Made by a program: the position numbers and the translations under genes | Shown here: piece by piece, positions 11,801 to 22,350 of the stretch | Layout of the letters: every line of letters starts with the position of its first letter | Position numbering within the stretch: position 1 is the stretch's first letter | Notes under the pieces: model-generated | Databases searched by the model: none | What the model saw: the letters and a program-made list of their open reading frames with translations, nothing else | Told to the model about the DNA's origin: nothing | NCBI GenBank assembly: GCA_036346355.1 | Contig: CM070572.1 | Coordinates: 38,105,944 to 38,169,943, forward strand | DNA from: Rhipidocladum racemiflorum | Taxonomy: Eukaryota; Streptophyta; Magnoliopsida; Poales; Poaceae | DNA: 64,000 nt | Reading direction: 5' to 3'

Positions 11801-12087
11801 AGATCCGGCAGAAGATGGAGGAGTCCGCGCACTTTCTCAAGGAGCGCCTCGACCAGAGTGAGCAAGCGAGGTCGGGGCTTGAGGTGACGGTGGCGTCCCT
11901 GCGCGACTCCGTTCGACGTGCCGAAAGGACGATCGACCAGCAACGGGAGGAGTCCAAACGGCTTCGTCAAGCGGCAAGCGAGGGTCGAGAAGCTCGTCGG
12001 CGGGTGCTTGACCTCGAGTCCGAGCTTGAGTCCGTGCGGGACGAGCTCGTCGCTCTGCAGGACGAGAAGCGTGCCGGCCTTCTGTAG
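8804..12087 (+). pseudogene. Antisense spliced ORF inside the gypsy element (Transposase_28 'putative gypsy type transposon' domain)
   Basis: It lies opposite to gag-pol, between integrase and the 3' LTR. Exon 1 (to 9593) includes a segment, CECEIVHLHPNSI...HLCEGFVGVEP, typical of the plant 'putative gypsy type transposon' domain. Introns 9594-9668 (GTACAT..TAGCAG) and 9785-9873 (GTAAGT..GCGCAG) preserve reading phase. Exon 3 runs from 9874 and reaches an in-frame TGA at 10480, just before a possible donor. A further open frame, 10555-12087, has acidic Pro/Ala/Glu-rich sequence and then a C-terminal coiled coil (about 11690-12080); a fourth intron near 11596-11664 is possible. I see no ATG at the start of exon 1. 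The gene may therefore be broken, or have an unseen first exon. Such extra antisense ORFs are known in Tat-lineage elements (Grande, Retand), with no proven function. Confidence 0.6.
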
Positions 12088-12704
12088 CCTATTCCTTCCT
12101 GCAAAAGACTTTAGCGAACAAAGCAGCCTAGTTGGACATAAAATGATCGTGCTTAATAGATTGTCTTTTGTTTTTCTCTGTTGGGCTTCCCTTGGAATGA
12201 CAACGACCTGCCTTAATATGATCGTGCTTAAAAGACTTAGCGAATCGAAGCTCTGTAGGGCGAAGGTTGACAGTCACGCGACCTAGCAAACGATCGTACT
12301 AAGGAGTAACGACTTTGTGCGGAAGCTGCACTAGGTCGTAGCCACACGGTACTCATATCCCCCCCCGCCAATGGAGGTCGAGGGCGAGGGTCGCAGACGA
12401 CTCCTGCTGACGGAGTAGCGCCCTGCGGAGATCGCGTGGCCTTTTTGTGTATGGTGCGTTTACACCGCTCACCGGCCGACCCGAGCTCGGAATCGCCCGA
12501 GGGGTGTCCATGCGAATCTTTACCTGCGGCGGAGGTCTGCCGCGAAAAAGATGGTCGTCTTACAAGGAAGGAAACCCTTGAGGTCGAGCTCTGGTGACCC
12601 GATGTTAGGTGGTTGCACGCCCATCCATCTTGACCCGACGACCGAGCCTGCTCCTGATATTTGAGCTTGATCACGGAACTTCGCGGGGGTTTGGGGGGGG
12701 GGTT

Positions 12705-12706
<2 letters not shown>

Positions 12707-12739
<33 letters not shown>
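12707..12739. repeat. (GA)n microsatellite
   Basis: An uninterrupted AG run of about 16 units lies in the spacer between integrase and the antisense ORF. Confidence 0.9.
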
Positions 12740-12745
<6 letters not shown>

Positions 12746-12804
12746 GAGAGGTGGATCGGGAGGCCGAGGTGTCGAATTTTATTAAAGGAGCAAAGTTGGT
12801 TTAG

Positions 12805-14448
12805 TTAGACATGGAACTTACGCAGTTGGTCGATGTTCCAAGTGCTAGCTAGTTCCCGACCATCTTCCATTGCAAGGCGGACAGCCCCCGGGCGTGCTGT
12901 TGAGACGACCGTGTAAGGACCTTCCCATCTCGGCGTTAGCTTGTTGGCTTTTGACAAGTCTTGGACCCGTCGCAGAACGAGATCGCCGATGTTCAAGGTC
13001 CTTGGTCGTACCGATTTAGCGGCGTGTCTGCGAAGAGCTTGCAGGTAAACCGCGGATCGTAACAGGACTCGCTCACGAGTTGCTTCCGCGAGGTCGAGGT
13101 CGAGAAGGCGCTCGCTTTCTGCGTTGATGTTATCGGCTAGATTCACCCTTGGGGATCCCAGGACGACCTCGACGGGTAATACGGCTTCCGCGCCATATAC
13201 GAGCTGAAAGGGGGTCTCACCCGTAGCTCGGTTCGTCGTGGTGCGGACCGACCATAGGACGGGAGGTAGCTCGTCCACCCAGGCGTGGCCATGCCGATCA
13301 AGGTTCTTGAAGACCCTCTTCTTGACTCCTTGGATGATCTGCCCGTTCGCGTGCTCGGCCGCCCCATTGCTCTGCGGGTGGGCTACGGATGCGAAGCATA
13401 TCTTGGTCCCGACCTCCTCGCAATAAGCCTGAAACACCTCGCTTGTGAACTGAGTGCCGTTGTCCGTGATGAGGCGACTCGGGACGCCAAAGCGGGTCAC
13501 GACGTTATTTCGGAAGAACCTTTTAGCCGCCTGTGCCGAGATGGTCGATACAGGCTCGGCCTCGATCCATTTAGTGAAGGTGTCGATCGCGACGAACAGG
13601 TATTTACAACCCTTCCTTCCTCTGGGAAATGGACCGAGTATGTCGATGCCCCAAACCGAGAACGGCCAGGTTAGGGGCATAGTCTGTAGTGCATATGCCG
13701 GCTGATGGACTTTCCGGGCATGGAACAGGCAAGATCGGCAAGCGGTCACTATTGAGCGTGCGTCGGCCAGGGCCGTCGGCCAGTAGTAACCCAACCGGAA
13801 GGCTTTGCCCACCAAGGTCCTGAAGGACGAGTGAGCTCCACACATCCCGTCATGGATATCTTTGAGGAGATATTTGCCTTCCTCTTGGGTGATGCACTTA
13901 GAGAGGACGCCAAGCGCGCCTTTGCGGTATAAGAGGCCCTCGACCATTTTATAGGCTGAGGAGCGTCTTACTAGCCGGGATTTCTCGGCTTCCTCCTCGG
14001 GCAGTGTCCCGTGCACGAGGTATTGGATGAATGGCGTCATCCAACTCGCGCCCTGCTCGAGGAAGGAGACGGTACCACCCGTCTCGGTTGCCTCCTCTTC
14101 GGTGGGTATGGAGGGCTTATAAAGGTGCTCGACGAGCACCCCCGCCGGGGCGGGAAGCTGGGCGGAACCGACCTTCGATAGATGGTCGGCCAGGGTATTG
14201 TCCTTCCTGGGGATGTATAGTACTTCGAAGTTTCTGAAGCACTTTTCCATCTTCCTTACTTCAGCCAGGTAAAGCGCCATCGAGTTATCGGAGCACTGAT
14301 ACTCCTTATTAACCTGGTTGACGACCAGCTGCGAGTCGCCCTTCGCAGTTAGTCGTTGGACTCCGAGCGTCTTGCACGCCCGAAGCCCGACTAGCAGACC
14401 TTCATATTCTGCTGCGTTGTTCGCTATACCGAAATGTAGTTGGAGGGC
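12805..14448 (-). pseudogene. Gypsy RNase H C-terminal part and integrase
   Basis: The open frame holds the last part of RNase H (NNAAEYEGLLVGLRA, then ...YIPRKDNTLADHLSK) followed by a full integrase. The integrase has an HHCC zinc finger (H...H, then CRSC), a DDE core with GIDILGPF, ITDNGTQF and the Glu in AAEHANGQ, and a C-terminal region with RWEGPY and RPGAVRL. It would insert element DNA into the genome. The integrase frame itself is intact. It is separated from reverse transcriptase by a 4-bp frameshift near 14450, where the tetramer ATCG is duplicated, so it cannot be translated as part of one polyprotein. Confidence 0.85.
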
Positions 14449-15970
14449 GATCGATCCGCTCCCCCTGGGGGGATTCGAGGACCACTCCAGCCCCCGAGCA
14501 ACCGTAAGCCCGGGATCCGTCGAAGTACATGACCCAGCGACCGTGCTCGGTCTGGTCGAGTTCAGACTTAGACGGGGTAGGATTTGTCCATTCGGCTAAG
14601 AAGTCTGCTAGGACCTGGGATTTGATCGCGGTCCTGGCCGAGAATTCGATCTCGAATTCGGCGAGCTCCATGGCCCACTTTGCGATCCGCCCGCTTGCGT
14701 CCTGATTCCCTAGAATTTCTCTAAGCGGGAAGTTGGTCGGGACTCGAATTTTGTAGGCCTGGAAGTAGTGTCTTAACTTCTTCGAGGCCATGAGGAGCGC
14801 ATAAAGGAGCTTCTGGACCTCGGGGTAACGCTCCTTTGGTCCGTGTAGGACTTCGCTGATGTAGTAGATCGGGCGCTGCACCCCGTCCCGTTCTACAGTT
14901 ACGACGGCGCTTACCGCCTGGGGCGTGGCGGCCAGGTAGAGCAAGAGAACCTCTCCCATACTCGGCGTGGTCAAGACCGGGGGTCTCGACAAATATAGCT
15001 TTAATTCTTCGAAAGAGCGGTCTGCTTCCTCTGTCCAAGCGAAACCGTCGTGCTTCCGGAGCGCCTTGAAGAAAGGCAGGCCGCGTTCTCCGAGCCGCGA
15101 GATGAAGCGACTTAGGGCCGCCATCCTCCCGGTCAGGGACTGAACCTCCCGCTTGCAAGCGGGTGGCCGCATGTTCTCGATGGCCTCTATCTTCTCAGGG
15201 TTGGCCCCGATTCCTTGTGGACCGATCATGTAGCCGAGCACCTTGCCAGCCTTGACCCCGAACACACATTTTTCAGGGTTCAACTTTATTCGATGCTTAT
15301 TGAGGTTATGAAAGGTCTCCTCCAGATCGGGTACATGATCCGAGGTCATCTTGCTCTTGACGACTATGTCGTCTACATATACTTCCAGGTTCCGACCTAT
15401 TTGGTCCGAGAAGGTTTTCTGCATGAGGCGCTGGAAAGTCGCTCCAGCGTTCCTTAGGCCGAAGGACATGGTCGTGTAACAGAATGTGCCAAATGGCGTG
15501 ATGAAGGAAGTTTTCTCCTCATCGTCGGGCGATATGCCGATCTGGTGATAACCTGAATAGGCGTCCAGAAAGCTCATCGCCTCGGAGCCGGCCGTTGCGT
15601 CGACCAACTGGTCTATCCGAGGTAGCGGAAAATTGTCTTTTGGGCATGCGGCATTCAGCCCTGTGTGATCGACACACATGCGCCACTTGCCCCCCTTTTT
15701 CTTCACGATAACTGGGTTGGCCAACCAATCAGAATGATCGACCTCCCGTATAAAACCGGCTTTGAGGAGCTTGTCCAGCCTTCTCTCGATGATAGCTTGC
15801 TTCTCCGGGAGAAGCGCTGAGCTTCTGCCGCAGGCTTTTGTCGAGCCGAACCGCTAGCCTTTGTGCTCGACGACCTCCTTGGGACTCGGGCATGTCGGAC
15901 GGTTCCCGAGCGAACGTGTCCGCGCTTCTCCGGAGGAAGGTCACGAGCTCGAGTTCCTATTTAGGGTCCA
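14449..15970 (-). pseudogene. Gypsy reverse transcriptase and RNase H N-terminal part
   Basis: The RT frame is open from about 15811 to 14449. It shows ANPVIVKKKGGKWRMCVD, the LDAYSGYHQI block, the catalytic YVDDIVVKSK and the start of RNase H (MYFDGSRA). RT copies the element RNA into DNA. Upstream, the residues around FLRRSADTFAREPSDMP (about 15944-15860) are in another frame because of a single-base loss near 15815. At the 3' end the 4-bp duplication near 14450 shifts RNase H out of frame. Both breaks look recent because the surrounding sequence is otherwise well conserved. Confidence 0.85.
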
Positions 15971-16165
15971 GGAAGCCCCCACGCGTGCACGACCTTGCAC
16001 AGTTCTGCGCCGCACGTGGATGGCCTTAGTTTCTCCCCGGCACCGAGGGTAGCCTTGGGCGGGAACTCCTCGGTTCTTGGTCGGGCCCGCTGGGCAGCTG
16101 CCCGACCATGTCTAAAGCCCTCTCGTCGCAGCTTTAGGGCTGCTTTGGGCTCCCCTTCATCGAGA

Positions 16166-18481
16166 TCACGCCACGGGGCCGGGAACCTTCAGGCATTGGT
16201 ATCCGTGATGCGTGGCGGCCATGAATTTGGCGAGCGCTGGTCGGCCCAGGATGGCGTTGTAGGCCGACTCGAAATCAACTACCTCGAAGGTGATCAACTC
16301 TGTCCGGAAGTTGCTCGGGCTTCCGAAGGTTACGGGCAGGACGATCTGTCCGAGCGGCTTGGCCGAGGTGCCGGGGACTATCCCGTAGAAAGGGACTACG
16401 ACGCTCTTGACTTTGGACCGAGGAATTTGCATCTCGTCCAGGACCCTGGCCGATATCAGGTCCAGGGAGCTCCCGCAGTCCACGAGCACCCGTCCTACCG
16501 CTGTGTTGCAGATCGTTGGGCTCACGACCGTCGGGAGCCTCTGGGGTTTCGTCATCCCCGGGGGGCAGTCGTCCCCGGAGAAGGTGATGGGCAGCTCGGA
16601 CCACTTAAGCTGCTGAACGGGAGGCTTCCCTTGGGTGACACGAAGTACCTCGCGCGCTGCCTCCTTCAGCTCCCGACGAGACCCATAGGCGGCGGAGCCC
16701 CCGAATATCACGGCGATGTGGTTCCTCGGCTCCTGGTACTCCATGTCCGTATCTCCCTCCTCGGCGGGCTTCTTGCCCTTGACGTCTCCTTCTTGCTCTG
16801 GGAGCGTGGGCATGGGACCTTTGCCATTGTAGAATTGCTCCAGGCGGGAGGCCCATGTTCTGCAATTCCGCAGGTCGTGTCCATGCGCCTGGTGGAGCGG
16901 GCAAAAATAGGCGCTAGCCCGTCCGCGCTGGTCGCCGCGGTCTTGGTCGTCCCGGTTTTGCTCGCTGTTCCGCTGAACCGGTCGGCCTTTTCCTTTCGCG
17001 GCTCCTCCTTTATACGATTGCGAGGTCGGCCGTTGTCGTCGTTCGATGGCCGCCACCATGTCGGAGACGGAGGGTTTTTTCTTCTTTTTGATTTTTTTCT
17101 CGATCGAGCTCACGCTCTTTCGGCTTGACGCCCCTTCGAGTCCGGGCTGAGGGGGCAGCTTTCCCTCGTCCAGCAGCTTCTTCCATTGGACGGCCTCGTC
17201 CGCGTTGGCATAACGGTCAGCCATGCGGAACAGCTCGTTGGCCGTGATGTCCGGGTGAATTTCGAGGTCCTGAGTAAAGCGCACGTCTCGGACCCCAAAT
17301 TTGAAAGCCCGGACAACCGCCTCATCCGAGATGCTTGGGATGGAGTTGCGCACTTGCATGAAGCGCTGGACGAACTGGCGCAAGGTCTCGCCCTCCGTCT
17401 GTATCAGACGCTCAAGGTCGCGCTCCTTCCCCGGGCGGACGTAGCAGCTTTGGAAGTTGGCCCGGAGAGTGCTGCTCAGCTGTGCCCAGGACCGGATCGA
17501 GTTTTCCTTTTGGTTGAATAACCACGTCCGAGCCGGTCCGTCCAGCACTGTAGGCAGGAAGTTGGCCATGACCCTTTCATCGCCCCCAGCGGCTAGAATG
17601 GCCGTGGTGTAGATCGAGAGAAACTCGTCGGGGTTCTGCGTCCCATCGAATCTCTCGATGTGACCCGGCTTGAACCTTATCGGCCAGGTCACACGTCGTA
17701 GCGACGTCGCGAAAGCCCTGCACCCGAAAACGGGACTGTCGGGACGGTCATTGCGAGCGCGGCGGTCGGGGCGATCCCCACCGGCCGAGCCCGAGGTTCG
17801 TGGGCCCAGGCGAGAGAATATCTCTCTATGCCTGTAAGACGGAGAGTGGCCCGAAGAGGAATGCTCGGCCCGGTTCTGCCCGTGGCTCGCATCCCGTTGA
17901 TCCCGAGGGAGCCCCCGGGAATTGCTCCGGGTGCCCTCCCGAGCCCGGTCGCGTTCGCGCCGGTCACTCCGGGTACGGCTGCGTGTGTCGTCGGGGTGGA
18001 GGCGCTCGGACGCCTGGCGGCGGCGTTCCCAGGAATTACTCTGGGCACCCCTTTCTCGGGAGGCTTCCGCCGCTTTTATGTCTGTGGCGATTTCCTCGAG
18101 GTCGTCGGCCACAGCCGCACCCATGGCTTCTAGGTCGACTTGCTCAGGAAACTCTCTGAGGTTGCGCACCACCGCGGCCAAGGCTTGAAGGCGTTCCCCG
18201 CTCGGGGGAACGCGGGGTGACGAGCTCGTTCGTCGTCGCACGGGCTCCGGTGTCCCGTACGCGTGGAAATTCTCACGAGCTTCGGCCCTGGTCTTGTCGG
18301 CCGGGCCACCACGGACTTGCCGGCGTAAGCTGGCCAGTGTCCGATTCAGAGATGTCTGCAGGTGCTCCTTGGCCGCTTCATAGCGGTGAAGGCGCATTTC
18401 GGCCGGGGATTTGCTCCCGACATTTTCATCTTCCTCCGCAACGAAGACGTTACGGGATTGGACGGATCGCGAGGGAGACAT
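16166..18481 (-). CDS. Gypsy gag-protease polyprotein
   Basis: 771 residues. Order: an Arg/Ser-rich N-terminus, a Retrotrans_gag core (RFDGTQNPDEFLSIY through VVRAFKFGVRD, about 265-400), a basic linker with KKKKK, a zinc-knuckle-like CPLHQAHGHDLRNC (about 545-560), and a C-terminal retropepsin-type aspartic protease with VLVDCGSSLDLI in place of the usual D-[ST]-G and later AILGRPALAKF. Gag forms the particle; the protease would process it. The frame is complete. The start ATG at 18481 overlaps the stop of an upstream ORF (TGATG). Following the stop at 16166, weak remnants of a linker lead to RT. Confidence 0.88.
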   Translation of the reverse strand: MSPSRSVQSRNVFVAEEDENVGSKSPAEMRLHRYEAAKEHLQTSLNRTLASLRRQVRGGPADKTRAEARENFHAYGTPEPVRRRTSSSPRVPPSGERLQALAAVVRNLREFPEQVDLEAMGAAVADDLEEIATDIKAAEASRERGAQSNSWERRRQASERLHPDDTRSRTRSDRRERDRAREGTRSNSRGLPRDQRDASHGQNRAEHSSSGHSPSYRHREIFSRLGPRTSGSAGGDRPDRRARNDRPDSPVFGCRAFATSLRRVTWPIRFKPGHIERFDGTQNPDEFLSIYTTAILAAGGDERVMANFLPTVLDGPARTWLFNQKENSIRSWAQLSSTLRANFQSCYVRPGKERDLERLIQTEGETLRQFVQRFMQVRNSIPSISDEAVVRAFKFGVRDVRFTQDLEIHPDITANELFRMADRYANADEAVQWKKLLDEGKLPPQPGLEGASSRKSVSSIEKKIKKKKKPSVSDMVAAIERRQRPTSQSYKGGAAKGKGRPVQRNSEQNRDDQDRGDQRGRASAYFCPLHQAHGHDLRNCRTWASRLEQFYNGKGPMPTLPEQEGDVKGKKPAEEGDTDMEYQEPRNHIAVIFGGSAAYGSRRELKEAAREVLRVTQGKPPVQQLKWSELPITFSGDDCPPGMTKPQRLPTVVSPTICNTAVGRVLVDCGSSLDLISARVLDEMQIPRSKVKSVVVPFYGIVPGTSAKPLGQIVLPVTFGSPSNFRTELITFEVVDFESAYNAILGRPALAKFMAATHHGYQCLKVPGPVA

Positions 18482-18753
18482 CACGGTGTCTCCCGTGGCC
18501 GCGATCCCTGGTCGAGCTCGAAAAGGTCGGGGATGTCCAGACCATCGTAGAGCCCGTCATACTCGTCGTCCGAGAGGGCGTCGAGCTGGGAGCGAAAGAA
18601 CTGCTCCGGTGCGGCGGTTTCCACGGGGAAGCTCCGGGAACCGTCATGATCCTCAAGGCCAGCGACGTCGACGGCCCCATTGCCGAAGAACTGCTTGTCT
18701 TCTTCCTCGATTCCGGGGGCGCCGAGGCCCTGGCGATCTTGGGAATTTGTCAT
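18481..18753 (-). CDS. Short acidic ORF upstream of gag
   Basis: 90 residues starting MTNSQDRQGLG, rich in Asp/Glu, with no known domain. Its stop codon overlaps the gag ATG as TGATG, so gag could be reached by termination-reinitiation. Alternatively this was once the gag N-terminus, cut off by a point mutation or small indel. It follows the primer site by about 30 bases, the normal place for the first retrotransposon ORF. Confidence 0.55.
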   Translation of the reverse strand: MTNSQDRQGLGAPGIEEEDKQFFGNGAVDVAGLEDHDGSRSFPVETAAPEQFFRSQLDALSDDEYDGLYDGLDIPDLFELDQGSRPRETP

Positions 18754-18785
18754 CCTCCGGGATTCCTCACGAAAAGGAAAGTCGG

Positions 18786-18803
18786 TCCCCACGGACGGCG
18801 CCA
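18786..18803 (-). other. Primer-binding site (tRNA-Asp-like)
   Basis: On the minus strand TGGCGCCGTCCGTGGGGA begins two bases after the 5' LTR. It resembles the 3'-end complement of plant tRNA-Asp, with a few mismatches, as used by many grass gypsy elements. Confidence 0.7.
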
Positions 18804-18805
18804 GC

Positions 18806-19475
18806 TGTCGACGATTGGGGAGCAGGCCCCCGCCGAGCTTACTTGTTGGTGGAGGGACCAACTGTGACCCCTTCTCACGTGATGGGATACTCGGAGGAGC
18901 GACTCACTGGGCTTCAACAGGCAAGGACACTGCGGTTTACCCTGGTTCGGGCCTCTCAAGAAGGAGATAATAGCCCTACTCCAGCTCGTGTATCTTTTTA
19001 TGCAGGAAAAACGTGTGTATCTCCCCTTCATGGGGGGGATGCTTTTATAGCTTACAAAGGGGCGTGCTTGTTCAAACCCACTAACTCCACGTTCGACCAG
19101 GTCCAAACGTGGTAACTAACGGATCCTATAATCCTGCCACGTTCCCGCAGAGATCGCAACGAACTAGCGGAGGCTAAGCAACGGGTGGCTTCCGACCTCG
19201 GGACCAATACCAGGCCGGCTAACGCTTAACTCCGAGCTCGCCCGCTTCCCCTGGGCACGAGTTATCGATCTACCAGGTTATGCGACCTCCTAAAGGTTTC
19301 AGCTAGGCCGCCCTTGGGAACGGCCTCCTCGTGACTGCATGGAATGACTTCGTGTTGCTCGTGGCGCCTAGCCAGGTCATCCCGGAGAACGGCCTCCCGG
19401 TGGTTCGACCGGCATTGAGCCCGTACCGCCAGTGGCACCCGAGGTAATTTTCGGGGTCTGCCCGACCCCCCGACA
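18806..19475 (-). repeat. 5' LTR of the gypsy element
   Basis: 670 bp, the partner of 7718-8387. It carries the minus-strand TATA box at 19039-19051 and drives the element. The CCTCT target duplication follows at 19476-19480. Confidence 0.95.
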
Positions 19476-19487
19476 CCTCTATATGAA

Positions 19488-19540
19488 TGTAGGGTTTTGA
19501 TAAGTTTCATCCGGATATTTTCTTTAGCAACCATCATTAT
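19488..19540. repeat. Truncated CCGGAT repeat
   Basis: In reverse complement this matches the right end of the 33142-33292 and 50907-51057 repeats (ggttgctaaagaaaa, ATCCGGATGAAA, cttatcaaaaccc). Only this end is present. Confidence 0.55.
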
Positions 19541-19549
19541 AGGGACATT

Positions 19550-19740
19550 GAGCCCAAACTGTCGTGCCGTGCCGTGCCGCCCATCGTGCCTGGTTCCCGG
19601 GCCCGGCACGGCCCGTGCTACAGTTACGTGCCGGCCCGGCCTGGCCCGGAACCGTGTCGTGCCGTGCTTTGCACCGTGCCATACCATCGTGCTTCGGGTC
19701 GGCCCAAAAGAGCCCGGCCCAAATGCCCACCTCTACCTGC
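19550..19740. repeat. GC-rich GTGCCG/GGCCCGGCACG repeat, probable DNA-transposon end
   Basis: The segment is made of short inverted and direct repeats of GTGCCGTGCC and GGCCCGGCAC. Read on the minus strand it starts TAGAGGTGGGCATTTGGGCC, which resembles the termini of plant hAT-type elements. The opposite end and a target duplication were not found. No gene. Confidence 0.4.
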
Positions 19741-21661
19741 AAGCATGACGTTGCAGTTCCATAGCCAACTTTGCTTGTGCTCGCCTAGGTTCTGGCCCGT
19801 TTTTATCTAGATTTAGCTTTATAGAGCTTTGTGCTAATAATATATTATAAAATATAGCTATTTACTTGCACCAATCAACAATACACTAATATAATCACAC
19901 GAATAGCAACGGAGCATATTAAACAGGGATTCTTTCCCTATCATTGCACTTTCAAAAATTTAAGCCAGAACAAAAGTGGTACTATCCGATGCCATAAATT
20001 AGAAATTAGGTATGGCCCGCCGACATCTCAGCTGTTCGAATCAAATCATGCACTCTGAAGAATCAACGCCGAACACGTGCTTGGCCTCGCAGCCAGACAC
20101 TCTGTTCCGGTCAAACTCGAGGAGCCGGTGGAGGACCTCACTCATCGACGGCCTCGACGGTGGATCCTCGCCGGTGCAAAGCACGCCGAGCTCGAACATG
20201 GCCACCATGTCCTCCAAGTAGGCCGGATCAATAATTTCACTGTCGACCAAGTCGGCCGACGGGCCATCGTTCTTGTACCGCTTCGACGCCCATTTCGCTA
20301 AACAGCTGCCCGATTCCGTGCCGCCGTCCTGCGGCCCCCGGCCGGTGGCGAGCTCCAGCAGCACGACGCCGAAGCTGTACACGTCCACCTTCTCGCTCAC
20401 CTTTGCCCTGTACACGTACTCTGCAACCAAATGCACAGCTTAAGTCATACACGTGCTGTTTTTAGTGTTTTCGTGTGTGTGTGTGTGTGTGTGTGGATTA
20501 CAGGAAACGTGCAAGAAGTAGTAACCTGGAGCAATGTAACCGAAGGTTCCGCAAACGGCTGAGGCCGACTCCGACTCGCCGGACTTGGCAAGAATCCGAG
20601 CAAGCCCGAAATCGGCGATCTTTGCTTTGAAGTTGCAGTCAAGCAGGATGTTGCTGCACTTGACGTCGCGGTGGATGACCGGCCGCGTGAAATCGTGGTG
20701 CATGTAGCTGAGGCCTCTGGCCACGTCAACGGCGATGCTCCGTCTCGTTGGCCAGTCCAGCGGGCCGGCGTGCTTTCGGCGGTGCAGCCACCGGTCCAAG
20801 CTGCTGTTCTCCATGTACTCGTACACGAGCAGCTTCGTGTCCCGGCCAGAGATGCAGCAGAGCAGGTTGATGATGTTGTCGTGCCTGAGGTCGCCCAACG
20901 TCCTCACCTCCGATTCGAACTCCTTGTCGAGGTTCGTGTCCGGCTTGCCGGAGTTCCCGATCTTCTTCATGGCCACCGTCCTTTGGCTATTACTGCCGCG
21001 TCCTGCCTTGTTGCCGCTGAGGTGGATACGGTACACCTTCCCTGAGCCACCCCTGCCGATCACATTATCCTCGCTGATCATGCTGATTATGTTGTGCTCG
21101 GTGAAATCCAGCGTTCTGAATGGTGTCATCTTCCACGATGTAACATCTCGACTGTCGTTCTTGCGCCAGAGAAGCCATCCCGTAATGGCGGTGCTGATGA
21201 GAGTAATAACGGGAAGCACGACCAGTACAATGATTATGCTCTTAGAACGGTGATCATGAGTGCTGTTGTGACTTCCAGCACACGTCGGGAGGGGTAGGCT
21301 GGAGTCTGATCCGGAGCACAGGCCAGGGTTACCCAAGAAGCTCCCCTCGTACGCCGGGCTCAGTAACGACTCGGGAACCTCACCGGCGAGTTGGTTAGAG
21401 GAGAGGTTAAGAAAGCTGAGATGGAGATTGCTGAAATCCGGAGGTATTTCACCGGCGAGTGCGTTGTTGGAGAGGTCAAGGATGTTGAGCACCTGCAGCC
21501 CGATCGCCGACGGGATCGCGCCGGATATATTGTTACTGCTAAGGTTGAGGGAATTGAGCCTTCCCAATGCTTCGATGGACGGCGGAATCGAGCCAGATAT
21601 CCGGTTCCCAGCGAGGTTCAGGTCGGTGAGGCTGGCGAGCCCCGTCATGTCCTCTGGCAAC

Positions 21662-22350
21662 CAGGGCCGGTCCTGGCATTTTGGGGGCCCAGGGCGAAAA
21701 CTCATATAGAGGCCCAATTCACCTCTTCATATATATATACCCTTTTTTCTCTCTATACGTCGCCACGTCCGGGCGATCGGCAGCCCGTCGCCCCTCCTGT
21801 TTTTACTTTTTCGTTAGATAAAACCCCTAGCCGCCAGCCGCCAGGAAGCATTCTTTTGATGGAAACTCTCTTTCCTCAAAAGACTTCTAGTCGCTCACGC
21901 TCTGGCGTCCTGCACAAGCACAACTAGTCCAATGCCAAATTGCCAAGGTACAAGCTGATTTTCGTGCAACCATCGTACAACCCTACTAAAAAAAGTTTCA
22001 AAAAAAATCTGAAAAAAATCATGGATGTATATCTCAACTTACCCCAACTACGTATAAAATTCTATGATCAAATTCGTTGGTGTCCAAAATTTGTTTTTTT
22101 GTAACTTCTAGCATAGGACGAATTTTATCATGAAATTTTATACGTAGATGGGGTAAGTTGAGATGTACGTCCATGATTTTTTTAAGAATTTTTTGAAACT
22201 TTTTTTAGTAGGGTTGCACGAAAACTTTAATTGCACTGGATATATTATCATATATATAGACCAGCACTTTGTTTAAATAGTTTGGGGGCCCTTAACTTTT
22301 GGGGGGCCCTGGGCGGCCGCCCACCCCGCCCCCCCTCAGGGCCGGCCCTG
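21662..22350. mobile_element. Non-autonomous hAT element in RLK2
   Basis: 689 bp with terminal inverted repeats (CAGGGCCGGTCCTG at the left, CAGGGCCGGCCCTG reversed at the right), subterminal GGGGGCCC blocks on both sides and a perfect 8-bp target duplication CTGGCAAC at 21654-21661 and 22351-22358. These are hAT hallmarks. No transposase is encoded. The interior contains a long inverted repeat related to the MITE at 53556-53936. Confidence 0.93.
21966..22226. repeat. Long inverted repeat inside the hAT element
   Basis: Left and right arms of about 120 bp are near-perfect reverse complements (for example 'tctcaacttaccccaact' against 'atggggtaagttgaga') around a short T-rich centre. The arms match the 53.6-53.9 kb MITE in sequence and order. 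It may be an older MITE nested in or captured by the hAT element. Confidence 0.75.

Larger units (their letters stand above)
7718..19475 (-). mobile_element. Complete young Ty3/gypsy LTR retrotransposon (Tat/RIRE2/Grande-like)
   Basis: The element is 11,758 bp with two 670-bp LTRs (TGTCG...CGACA) and is flanked by the 5-bp duplication CCTCT (7713-7717 and 19476-19480). The LTRs differ at only two bases by eye, so insertion is recent. In minus orientation the order is 5' LTR, tRNA-Asp-like primer site, short ORF, gag-protease, RT-RNase H, integrase, a long 3' region carrying an oppositely oriented spliced ORF, polypurine tract, 3' LTR. Integrase after RNase H defines gypsy. The large antisense ORF region and tRNA-Asp-type primer site fit the Tat lineage (RIRE2, Grande, Retand). 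Pol is interrupted by at least two frameshifts, so this copy is probably not autonomous. Confidence 0.93.

Noticed and set aside
15995..17128. 377-codon plus-strand ORF
   Set aside because: It is antisense to the well-supported gag-protease frame. Its translation shows no domain.
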